Positions 1 through 12,100 of a DNA stretch of 64,000 nucleotides are shown here, piece by piece (within the stretch, counting starts at the first letter, position 1; every line of letters starts with the position of its first letter). Source of the stretch: Rodentolepis nana (taxonomy: Eukaryota > Platyhelminthes > Cestoda > Cyclophyllidea > Hymenolepididae); assembly GCA_900617975.1 (NCBI GenBank), contig UZAE01012068.1, positions 1 to 64,000 on the forward strand, read 5' to 3'. A program made the translations under genes and the position numbers. The notes beneath the pieces were generated by a model. It had not been told where the DNA came from. It saw only the letters and a program-made list of their open reading frames with translations, and searched no databases.

Positions 1-192
1 ACTACGACAAAACGTGATGTTCCAAAGTTGGAATTTTGACGCTGGCACCAAGGTTCCCGCATGGATTCAAATTTAATTGATTATGCCCTTCGGGTTATTC
101 ATATCGGTAAACAGTTAAAATATCTATAAGACATCAGCCAACATTTAATTAATGTAAAATTTACTATAGTGGACGATAAATTTTCTATTTGC

Positions 193-517
193 GGGGTGTG
201 CGATAGACTTACCTCCACGTGGTGCACCCTGGGCAACGTATACTCATACGGCAAAAAGTCTATTAACCGGCAGTTGACTTCTGGCTTCTAACTACCACGA
301 CCCCCCTGGTTGTCATATTCGACCCCTTCCACAGTATTCACCTTACCTTTTTCTCTACCTTTGTGTCCGTCTGTATCTTTTACATCTGTGAATCGCTCTT
401 CTCTTTCCCACCCCTCGACTTTCTGCTACTTTGATGAACCTTCCCTCTGTGAAGCCCGAAGTCAGCTAAATGGCTAATGATATCTATCAAAACGCCTGCC
501 ATTTGAAATAAATAAAT
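193..517 (+). mobile_element. SINE-like retroposon, copy 1
   Basis: About 325 bp beginning GGGGTGTGCGATAGACTTACC and ending in an AAATAAATAAAT tail. It is flanked by a perfect target-site duplication of 15-17 bp (AAATTTTCTATTTGC at 178-192 and 518-532), which indicates target-primed reverse transcription. No coding capacity. It lies downstream of the KCC 3' end. Other copies start at 21374, 50404, 54514 and 63677. Confidence 0.88.
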
Positions 518-3500
518 AAATTTTCTATTTGCTGATGACTAATGGGAGACCATAAGTAAGTCTATGAGAAGGGAGATAAATCAGAAAATGCGGTTTTAAA
601 GGAAGTGCTGCGGTTAGAACAAGAGCTCAAGTTTTGATAAATTGGAAACCGCTAGTGTTTCCAATGAATTGGATAATGGGTAATGGGTGGGAGATTATGT
701 ACAGGTCTGAAAAGAAAGAATTTTTCATGAATTTGAGGAACATTCACTAATCACTAATTTCTCAGAGTGACTTCGATCCTGTGATCTCTGATTTTAGGGT
801 CATGTGTTACAAATGAGCTATCGGTAAGGTATACTTTTATAGTTTAAACAATTTGAGGGATCTGTAGTGAGCTCCGTAATGTTAAAATCGAGCAAAGATG
901 TTTATATCCTGTTGTTATGCTGCTAGTAGCGACAATAAATTGGATACAGCCCCCAGACCATATTATCTAACACAGTCTCTTAACCCAATTTACTTAGTCA
1001 ATTCCGGTTTTGAATGCCTTCGTGCACCCTCGGTTGAATGAAGGCCTGTTTTGAAACAGACAATTTACGAACTTCACAAGAAAGTAAAATTCACCATTGG
1101 AAGCCAATGGTTAGTTAGTTAAAGTTGGGCTTTAAGTGAAAACCTGCTCCAAGATGTTCACGGCTTTGAGGTAATTTGCATGCAAATTGGTGCCAAATAC
1201 AATCCGGCTTGTATGGGCTTGTCTTAGGGCCATAATTTTCCCCTCTTCAAAGCGTTTTCCATACTTCGTTAAATGTCATACAATAAGGTATATATTCACT
1301 ACTCGTATCTTAGATTTCATGCGCACTTTTCACTCACTAAACTTACAACCATAATTATTTTCACCTTTGAAGACGATTCGATCACTTCACGCAACCTTAC
1401 AAGGAAACGGGTGTTAAACTATTTATTGGCATCAGAAGTCAAGTGCTTTATGCGTCTAGTGATTAACAAATTTTGTAATATATATCAAACGAATTACAAA
1501 AAAAAACATTTTTAGTGAGCATCTAAAGCGTGTGGCAAGATAACGTGAAGGAGAAAATTGGTTCTAGACTTATCATATGTCTGATTCCCAAGTAGCAGCA
1601 TACCTCTTGAACAGCGATGCGATTCTTGATATTACATCTAAAGGGGTTTTTAGTGCGAGACACTCATTAGAAGGCGATGCTATAAACGCGGTAATATGTA
1701 AGTCAACAAACACGAAAGGTATACTTAATGTTTATATGGCCTCAACTTAAGTTGGAAACATGTTATATGCACGAAATTTTCATGGCCAATAGCAAATAGC
1801 ATCGCAAAGCACAACCTTTACAAATGAACCCAATCACTTCTTCGACAAGACGTTAGAGGCGAAATGGGAAGTGGAGTACCGTTGTACTACGGCTTGGTCA
1901 ACACCACTTGGGTCAACACCTGGGTCAGACAGGTGTGGTTGAGGCCATTGGGGTTATTAGTAGCGATAGAAATTAGGAAGAGGTGGTAGAAGGAGGAGGG
2001 AACTTAAGTGCGTAAGACAGTGCATTTCTGCATACTTTGTCATCTTGACTACTACTCCCCGGCCATCATTACTGCAACAGCCCACTTCTTCCGTTCGCCC
2101 TCATCTTCAACCCTTAGCGCCCAAAACCTACTTCCAGCTCCTCTAGCCAGCCAACTCCCTTTCTACAGCTCTATTCCAATTTTATTCACCATAACCGATA
2201 AACAGAAACACCAACATAACCATTATAACGAGTCTTGCAATTGTTAGTGTTTTTACAGGAAACATTGCAACTGACTGAGAGTGCGGTTATAGAATTACGA
2301 TTTTTCACCGTGCCTCATTGTGTTACGTATATGAACATAGACCATTTCCATTAAACAGGTCTTAAGTGCAAAATCTTTCTATATGTCTCCAATTCCCTTC
2401 AAACGAACGTATCATTACTACACGGTTTCCCACTTTAGCATTGTGGTTTGGCTAGGTGGCGTTACGTAGAAATCTATACGTCGAGAAAAGTCGAATCATA
2501 TAATATCAGGGTAGCATTAAAATGACTTTATCAGCAGTACTCAGTAATTTCCAAATTATGAACTAGTTTCAGTAGCTAAATTGTAGTTTCGCCACCTTCC
2601 CTTAAGGGCCGTACTTGTATTCACCGTATTGGAAACAGATATGGCCGTTTTGAAAAAATGAATTTCCTTATTGAAATGGTTTATATTGAATAATAAACGT
2701 TTAGACAACCTTTCATGTACAATCAACAAGACTTCTTGATATTTTTTCTCTGTTCCAAGTTATACTTGAATTTTCACACTTTTAATTTTCACCAGCCAAT
2801 ACTACAACCCGAATAAAGGGAAGACAGCCGTATCAAGTGGATCATTTTGGAGGGAAAAATGTAGAGCAGAGGAAATTTAAATGGCTTTGGAATTCTTTAG
2901 CTTGTAGTTTGGTGGCACATGTAGCTAAGGTGTTGTGGTTCAGTATTTGACATAAAGTTTTAGGGGTAACACAAACAATTTTAAGACTTAGAAAGAGCAA
3001 AATGAAGATCCATCAAAGAACACTTAAGGATTGCAAAAGTTATTTAACACTAACTTTAAACTGGCTTGGAATAGCATATCCTTGATGTGCAGTAAGTTGG
3101 TGCACCCTTCACAGAGATAGAAATTTCAGGATAGCAGAGAATTTAACACTGATGCGTATTTATTGATTTGTATCGCCTTAACAATTGTAGCGCATGTAAA
3201 TATACTAAACTATTAATTAGGTTATTTAGCATTTGGATCTGATTTTACTATTCTCATTGTTCTACTGTGCCCTGTAATATCAATGGAATATCAAGTAAAT
3301 ATATTTAAAAGTTGGATCTCTTACCATTATTTTAAAGCGCAGTGTAGTTAAAGTTGTAGCTTGTTTGAAAATAGGTTTGGTAAGTAAGAGCTTTTTTTCC
3401 CACGATTTTCCCAATAGTTTGAAAGACAAGGAAACGTAATTGCGTAAATGACTCACGGGGAATATATAAGTATCGCCTACTTTGGGTGCTTCTATCATTA

Positions 3501-5475
3501 CCTTTCAAAAATTATTATTTAAATAATTGCTTTTCATTAAGGATTGCAAGTAAATGGAAACAGCTTTTTTTTGTTTATATAAGGCTATGAAACTTGGCAC
3601 CGACCGCTCGGACGGATGTCAGAGCCTGTCAAAATCCTCCGCGACTCTAAATTCTGCACTTGTTTCCTGACTTAATTAAATTTCCATTTACTTACATCGA
3701 ATTCCCTTTGTTGAATTTATTTTCTCATCGCATTCTTACTCGAAACTGCTAATCAGGTAAAATGTACGAGTTACATGCACTCACCACGTAAACGCTAATC
3801 ACATGTTGTAGGAAACCTGGTCTAAACAAGAGTTGATCATCAAGAATATTAGTAACACAATGAGTAATGTAGATAAGAAGGTAGACCATGAAGCCTTAAC
3901 AGATACATGAATGGAAGTAAACAACCAACTTGTCACAATGACAAATACGGTTTAAAGCGCTACGGGATGTAGCGGAATATATTTTTTGTTCCCAGTTAAT
4001 CATCGCTGGTAAGTGGTAATGGCCTACGCTACCACTGTTTCTTAAAAATGGAAGCCGTAATACAATTTAAAGCGGGCCTTGAACACTTCTCTTGAGCAAT
4101 AGGAGTACTAATCCAGAGCTACCTTGGCGATTAACTCTCTTGGCGCGTTATGACCAGTACTACTGGTATCACAAGCAGAAGGTAGGTATCAAAAAGTGCA
4201 AATAATGTACATTTTGGAATAGGATTGAAAAAAATTTTAACAGAAAATAGAAAATTGACAAAACATGCCAACACTATTTAAATTAATAATAGAAGGTTTA
4301 ATATGATGAAACGTAATAAAGCTAAATGGTTTTAAAGTGCCGTTTTAAGGAACGTGTATCAACACGTGTGTATGCAATTGGAGAAAGCTAAACGGCCTTG
4401 GCCTAGATTTTTGCCAAAAGAACAGAGCGATGAAGAAGAAAAAAAGGGCAATATTAGTGACTCAACTACACAAGCCTGTAATTTAAAGCAAACAAGCATG
4501 AGATAGAATATTGGCCACATTCGTCCACACGAGGCTAACATGTATGGTGCACTAGTATAAACTGGATTTAGTGTTTACGCTACACAACTTGGCAATCTAC
4601 GAGAACCGGGCGACTTATCGTACCATTTTTGCATCACATTGAAAATCGTGTGCTTTGGAATGCCTGCCACATCACTACAGAATATACTTTTGATGAAGCT
4701 TCAAATAAACACACAATAGAATGACATTCCAACACTCCAATTCATCTAAGATGCACTTTCCTCAACGATAATTGAGGGTCTCCTGAGAAATATGCAGTCA
4801 TAATTTTACGGAGAAAACGAGATCTTAACCCCATCTTCATTTTCACGGTAGAATTAAAGTATTTACACGCAAGCACTCACATAGTTCAGGAATTGAGGCC
4901 TGCACCCTGAGGCCAAGGTAATTCATTATTTTTTCACGCACAAATGCAATTAACTAAAACACCAAAACTTTGTGATCATCTGGTTGATTGGTGGCAAAGC
5001 TAAAAGAGTTCTACTAGTCATCTGATTTCTAGGATCAACTATTTGAACTCACCCTTCACAAGATTACCCGCTTTAAAGCAGATACTTATAATTAGAAATA
5101 TGCAATGAAAATGACTGCAAGCCTACCACCATGGGCAAGAAACAGCAGTTCAGAGTCAAAGCAAAGACCTTCTTAACCTGTTTTGCATTACATGAGGCAA
5201 TACTACTTACACCTTCAAATTGGACCACCGAAGATCTTATGGCACTGCTCTCAGCCAAAAGTGAATGCTGGAATACATTTTGTCAAATAAACCCAAAAGG
5301 TCATTTATTAAAGGAGACTAATTGCGATTGTTATTAATCTTTGCACCACAATAATACGATAATGACTCAAAATCACTGCCAATCTACACATCCGGCTCCA
5401 ATAAAAAAGCAATTCGCCTTCTAAGATCGTCACCTCTAAATGAAGTAAAAATCAAGATACATATAATTGAGCATC

Positions 5476-5481
5476 TTTATT
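5476..5481 (-). terminator. candidate polyadenylation signal for KCC
   Basis: AATAAA on the minus strand about 450 nt after the stop codon. It is the nearest canonical hexamer I saw. A TATAAA variant lies closer, at about 5890-5895. Neither is confirmed. Confidence 0.3.
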
Positions 5482-5644
5482 CTAAATACGCTACTACCTT
5501 TTTTGTTCAAGACGCATTCAAGACCATTGTTTAAATGAAATAGATTCACAGAAAGAGAGAGTTTGAAGAAACTCGAATACAAGCAAATGGGGAGACTAGA
5601 AGAGGCATAGCATGGGCCTTAGCAAACTCAACACTGAAATAAAA

Positions 5645-5663
5645 TACATATATATATATATAT
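5645..5663. repeat. short (AT)n tract
   Basis: About 19 nt of alternating A and T downstream of KCC. Confidence 0.7.
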
Positions 5664-5929
5664 TCTTCCATAAATACGCAATTACTATTTATGTGTGAAC
5701 TATGTTGGAACGAGCAAAATAATGTGGCTAATAGTAAGTAGAATGACAGGGAAGAACTGAGCATCCACTCGAGTAGCAGACCTACGAAGCACATCAAAGA
5801 AACCTCTGGGAATTAAACACATGAACAAAACTCGGATTACATTGGATGGATTAAGACAGGGGATAAGGGGGTGAGGGGAAGAAAAGACATTTATATGAAC
5901 CGTACATGGTTAAGGAAAGCCACTGTTCT

Positions 5930-6155
5930 CTATTCAGCAAAGGCTGTAACAACTTCTCGTCCTGAACCGCGGATTAGAACAACTCGTTTCAGACCATTTG
6001 TTAGCGTTTCTACATACTCCATGTAGTAGAATTCAGATCCTGGACTCTTGGGTAATGCAGGAAGGTTAATTAAAACAGCTGCTGCATCCGCAGAACGCTC
6101 TACAATCAATTCGTTGAGTCGTTTTGCACTATGTAAACGACGTGGCGAAGATGTC
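5930..6155 (-). CDS. kcc: KCC exon 21 (C-terminal end, stop codon)
   Basis: Residues 1111-1185 and TAG stop. [15 protein letters not shown] matches MHTAVKLNEVIVTRS. The second vertebrate phospho-threonine is a serine here (S1120). [28 protein letters not shown] is the conserved terminal block. Confidence 0.96.
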
Positions 6156-9100
6156 CTAAAATGCAAATAAAAGAAGGTTAAACCTTCGTTTGCACGAATG
6201 TTTAAGTACTTTTGAGTGATCTTACATTTTTTCCGGTGGTACTGGAGACCCTTCGGCATTTGGAAGCTTTTCTTCATTAGCTAAAACATCGCGAAGCGCT
6301 GTTGGAGAGAAAGTGTATTCATTGAGACGTTGATTGACCTTATCGCTACTTTCAGATGAATTCCCATCATCATCAGATTCTATTTTCTTCTTTCCTTCAA
6401 CCCCCTCCACAAAGGCTACACTGTGCTGATTTACACTCTTCTTTTCTTCATCATCCTCCTTTCCATCTCCTTTCTCCTCCTTATCCTGTTTAGCGATTTC
6501 ATCGTCCCTTCTATCATTATCTCCGCTCGGTTTCGTGTCAGGTTCAACTACGTCGAATTTAGTTTCCTTCACAGGGCTCAACAGATGGGTATCAATCTTT
6601 GCCTTGGACTGAAAAGAAAATATGTGATAATCTGCAAGAAAAGACTACTTAACCTTGTCGTTTTCAAAGAAGCAACGATAAAGCTGAGGTTTCATTCGAA
6701 GCACATAAAAGAGGGGGAACTGTAATTGAAATCGCGGGAAGGTGCAGGGGTAGACTTTAAAAATTGTACACAGAGGAAATAAACGAACACCAAATGATAA
6801 ACATACCACTTTATGACGCTAGGAGAAATTTGAATGCAAACCAAATAATGAAATGCAAGTTAATATGGTGAAAAGAAAAAACTAAAGTTCGAGGAATGAG
6901 TATTCATGATGTGAAAATACGCTCATAAAACGTACTTAATACAAAATCCTACTTATTATATTTAAGTAGAAGCAAACTTACGTCTCTTCGTTCAGTAGAT
7001 GGAGCATTGGAATCATGACCTGCGCTGCTGATACGAACTTTAAATATGGAGTTCTTTTTAACTTGCTTGGGAGGAATTTCACCGTCAACAGATTCCCGTA
7101 CACCCACAAAGTGCTCATCTATCACGGTTTGCAGGTCAGTCTTTGCGGCAACATCCTGACATTTCATTTCCTTCAGCAATTCACGCCTTTGATCTGCAGC
7201 GACCGTCCGCTGATTCGCATAAGCAGATATATCCGATTTGGACTAAGCAGAAGATAAAAAGGGAAACTTTTACCCCAGGAAATTTGAATTTCGTAATAGA
7301 TAATAAATTTAAACCGAGGAAAAAATAAGAAGAGCACTAGAGAATGAGCGTTGAAATTATTGCTTCACAAACTCAGTTCAGCCTCGGTGATTTGATTATA
7401 TTTCTGATAAATCCGGTCTAACAGTAATTAGTAAAGTGATGAATCACCGAATTGTGGCAGTAAATAGAGGAAACACTCCAACGCAAACGCGCCCAGTTAT
7501 ATTATCATCCCAGGTATGTGCAAATAAAAAGGTAGGCATAAAAGGATGCCAAATCTAATTCCCGCGTCCAGCGTATAACAATGCTTAACATGCAAAAAGC
7601 TCAATTGGAAGGTTTTAAATTTCAATACGATGTTGCTTACCTTCTGTTAATAGAGATATATCTTAATTATTTAAAATTTTATGTTCGCATACCCAAGTTA
7701 TCATTCTTGGTTAAAATTACGGTGTAAATTTATTGGAAATGGACCAACTTTGTTACGAATTTTCGTACAATGAGACCAAGGCATTTCCACTTAACAGGTA
7801 CAATTGAATAATGTTAACAAGGTTTTACCTTAAGTAAGTCTAATTCACACTTTCAACGCTAAATTGTTCGGTAAATAAATCTATTTCGACAGTAGTTTTA
7901 TCTCACCCAAATAAATAAAACCTCAAGGCGTCTCCCGCCCTCCCCACCCCCCTGGCTACTAGTACATGAAACTTTCAGGCAAAAAATTGCAGCGTGAAAT
8001 TGAACTTTTGGAGGTTTGGCTTATATTCCCTTGACCCCTTTCGATGTTGGCAAGAACTACCCATAAACTAAGGGAAAAGGGCATTCAAAGATGTGCTCTT
8101 ATAGCTACCAGTGACCCATGGGCTATTGCACCATCAGCCTGAAAAGGGGGTTAATTTTTATTACAATTTACAAAATATCGCTGGCGTTTATGTGAAAGAG
8201 AATATTTGTTAAAGAGCTCACACCTCACCACTTTTCATATTGACATAATTAATTCTTGATTTTAGCCGTCCATGGTATTGAGTGTAGATTTCATAACCTT
8301 CCATAGAATATTGAACGAAGCATGACTCAAAGCCACAACCCGGAATATCAAAATTTACCCGAAAATAAGAAACCGATTTTACTTTAATAACAAACATAGT
8401 CAACACACAACAAATTTCACGGGTTTCCCCTTTTGCGAGGACTCATAAATGGCACAAATTTTGATTTATTTGCCAAGCAAAATTTTATTACGACATACGG
8501 CGATGTCTGTTGTAAAGTGGAATCTATACAGCTTAAAAAAATAAAAAAGTTATTTAATAAAACATTTAATTATCTTTTTAAATCGAAAACTTCTTCGTAA
8601 CAAAAGGGTTGCATTCCAAATCAGTAAAACACTACTTATTGAAATTCATTTACCAAAATTATTAATCTGAATGTTATCTAAAGTAATTTTGCAGACAAAC
8701 CATCTCAACAATTTCAACTTCAGCTGAGATTCGTAGGTCGTAGACAAAACGAGTCATAACCCTCTTTAATTCGCCATTTGTATCAGGTTCGCCAGTGACC
8801 ACAAAGACACGTAGACGACATTTACACCACACCCTATTTCTCAAAAGAAGATAGGCGGTCAACAGTAGAATGCCACCATCGTGAACGATAAACCAGAGAT
8901 CAACAGTGCCGGTGAGAGCAGCATCTTTGGATTGCGGAAAGGCGTCTATGAAACGCGGCATCAGAATGGCCAAACTACAGGCTTGGGCTGTTCGTAGAAT
9001 AGCTGAAGCGAAAAGACACTAATTTAATAGTAAAGTGCACAGCGAGCCATATACAACTTGAACTGCTTCATACGTTGGTTTTACATAAAAGCATTTTTTC

Positions 9101-12100
9101 TATTGACTTTGATTTTGAATTCTTAGCTACCTACCGAGACATTTCAATACTCAAGACAGAAAAGCAGGAAGTTAATATCTGTCTAACGCGATAAATTGTG
9201 ACAGATTTGAAAACAATGGGTGACAATATAGCCAAATGACTAATTGATCCTCGATCATAAATGGATCATTCCCTTCATCTATTGATAAAGTGACATACAC
9301 TGAGTTTGTAGAGAATAAGGTTAAAAAGAGTAGGAAACGCAAGGATATGCTTTATTAGAAAAATGTTGGTAATATATCCTTTCAACTTATTGGAACAGGA
9401 ATTTAAGCTGTGCGGCCTTGGTTGACTATTTCCTTACCGAGGAGACATTCTTTTCCTCATTCTTGGTCCAATAAGTCCACCTGATTTACCTATGATATCC
9501 GAGTGCATTGCAATATTATAAATAAACCAATTTCATAAATATAAAAGAGGGTTTGAAATCTACTCACAAAAGGTAGTTATCCTAGATGATCTTGGCTGCC
9601 AAAGTCCATACCCAACTCACATAAGTGGTTCGCATATCTGAGTCGAAAAAAAGCTTAGATTTATGAATCACCTAGACATGTTAATCTACTTGGTGAGACA
9701 TCTTGGGTCGATGTTCATGAAAAGCCGTAACCACGAGTATAAGAAATGGAAAATTCGGAATTCAAATAAAGAATAAAATGAGAAAAACAGAGTTTTGCCA
9801 AATTGAAATGTTTGCTATCTTATTTCTGTTATGTCAAGACTAAAAGCTGCCAACCATCATATAAGTTCATGTTGAATTCTCAATAACTAAGAGGAAAATG
9901 AATCGGAGTGTCAATACTAGGCAACATGAAAAAAAACGTGACAAGTAGCGGAGATAGTAGGTAAGCGTTTGCTGCAAACCAGACCATGGATAACGAAATT
10001 CCAAGTTCTACCTCGATGATGCTCCTGGTATCTCCTCAATCCACTCCCACCATCTTCGAAAAAAAGCTCTCTAAAAGTAGATTTCAAATGTTTTCTTCAC
10101 TTAAAGTAAGAATTTATTTAATTATACTGTGGGTAATAGTGGGAGGCATATTGTGTATGAGAGTGTAAACCCAATTACCTAATCATTAGAAAAAAGGGTT
10201 AAATTATTCCAAACATTTAAAATATACCCATACTCAAAACTATTCACTACTGTTGATTAATAAACGGTCCATTACGTTGACCGAAATAGCAAAAATAACG
10301 GAATATCTTCCGGTTTGAATTTCAACGTTAGGGCTTAAATCTTAGTACGTAAAAGAGACTAAAAGAAATGTAGGCTCTCAATGAACCACCAGGATTGCTT
10401 TTCAAAAGAACGTTTTTCTTTTAGAAAAAAACATTATTCGAATAAATCATGCAATGGGCGCGATGGTTGACCAGTGGTTCCGCCTAATTTTTCTTCCGCT
10501 TTGACAATCGTTGGGGAAATAGAGGTTGGAAAAAACTCCCACGCTCTCTTAAGCTAGTAGGTTTTTTTAAGATTAATAGGCCAATCAGCCTCTAAATTTG
10601 CTAAAAATATCAGATAGCTTGATTTAAGTTATATAAGCCTTGGATTTTCTGATTGATTACAATGATTTAGAAATGCTCCAATGATGATTGATATCATCTA
10701 GAGGTCAAAATAGTGCAAATAAAAGAAGAAGTACAAACGTTTGAGAGAATTGAAAATATTTTTTTCCGACCGTCTCCTTTCTATTATAATGTTTTTTTTT
10801 ATATTTATATTTTTTTATATTTAAACTCATTTAAACTTGTTAGTTACAGGCAGTCTCGCGTTTGATTATCTGCGAAAAATAGTTCAGTTTTAGTATGATT
10901 AGCGAGAAGCTGGCGTTTTGAGACGAAAAAGTTAGGTGAGACATCTCTCAGGAAGAAACGCGATGTCATTGTGATATATGATGCCAGATGATTTTGGCAA
11001 TACTTTAAATGGTGGAACGTGAGATTAGAACTTTAAACTTACACGTGAGTTGAAGCAAAATAGTATTATCCTTGGTATTCAATTCTCTCCAGTTCTCAGG
11101 ATAAGTGAGAAGAATCGTATTGTGGCGCAAATTTCCCAAACCAGCCGACTGAACCCTAAAACACCAGCAAAAATAAGTTTTATTGAAGACAAAGAAAAAT
11201 GTCAACTTTAAGGATTTAACAATGAACGCACATATTTTTCATTCCCTCAGCAACAGATTGGGCAACAATAACGCTAGCCAGACCCTTGACACGGCATTGC
11301 AACAGTTGTTCATCTAACTGCGTTTTTACGAATTCAACATCTTCCTTTCTATCACAAATATCACCTTCGAGAATGGAGGTTATAATGGTTAGACCTGAAA
11401 AAAGTAAATCCTTAGTTAGTAGAAAGCTCTGGTGATGGAGAATTGAGTTTTGCTTATTTCAATGAAATTTCGGCCTCCAAATCATGACAGTGATAGCCCG
11501 TTTTGAGATTTTTCCTATCCTTAAGTAACTAATTGGCTGATCATATCAGTAACCATTGATCTCGCGAGCCAAGATTTATAAGAACCAAGGCGGTCACTAG
11601 GAGAAAGGTCACCATGAATAGCGACCAACCAGAAACCGAATAAGGTATGACATTAAGTAATGGGCATTCATTTGGAGGTAATTCAATAGTTTTAGCTTTT
11701 GATAATCTTACCTTTTCCAGCTTTGAGTTGTCGGACGAAATGGAAGAGGTTATTTTCACCAACAGAGAGGTCGTTTTTCACAGGAACGTAGACAAGAAGT
11801 TGAGGACGCCAGTTCTTAGTGTGGATGGGTTTGGTTCCCAGAGCCAGAATAGCTCTAGTCGCTGTTGTAAACTGCAGACCACGAGTTGCATCACCCCATT
11901 CCTTTGAAGCTCTTAATAAAAATAAGGATTCTATAAGGTGCGTGTATAATATTCCAATATTCAGGTAGGTCAAACAGCCGGCAAATGCAAAATGAAGTGG
12001 ACCTCGTCTTAAGGAATGAGTCCAATCATTTTTTTTGAAAATTAAAGCTTCACGTTCTGTACTACCACATACATCTTGTGAAGTGTTTATCTGAATGAAG

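Larger units (their letters stand above)
1..5929. other. left intergenic flank, no gene recognised
   Basis: Holds SINE-like copy 1 and the presumed 3' UTR of KCC at its right end. Open frames are short and unconvincing on both strands. A GC-richer patch at about 1858-2230 includes near-repeats of CTTGG(G)TCAACACC at 1893-1905 and 1907-1920. No exon structure or homology seen. Confidence 0.6.

Noticed and set aside
193..517. The SINE-like family as LTR or TRIM elements
   Set aside because: The 14-17 bp duplications and A/T-rich tails do not fit the 4-6 bp duplications and TG...CA ends of LTR elements.
5131..5337. 68-residue plus-strand ORF with a favourable start context (CCACCATGG) and an FRVKAKTF-LT stretch faintly like motif I of rolling-circle Rep proteins
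   Set aside because: The likeness covers about ten residues; no second or third Rep motif follows and the ORF ends quickly. Most likely chance.
6423..6725. 100-residue plus-strand ORF
   Set aside because: It is the antisense shadow of KCC exon 20.
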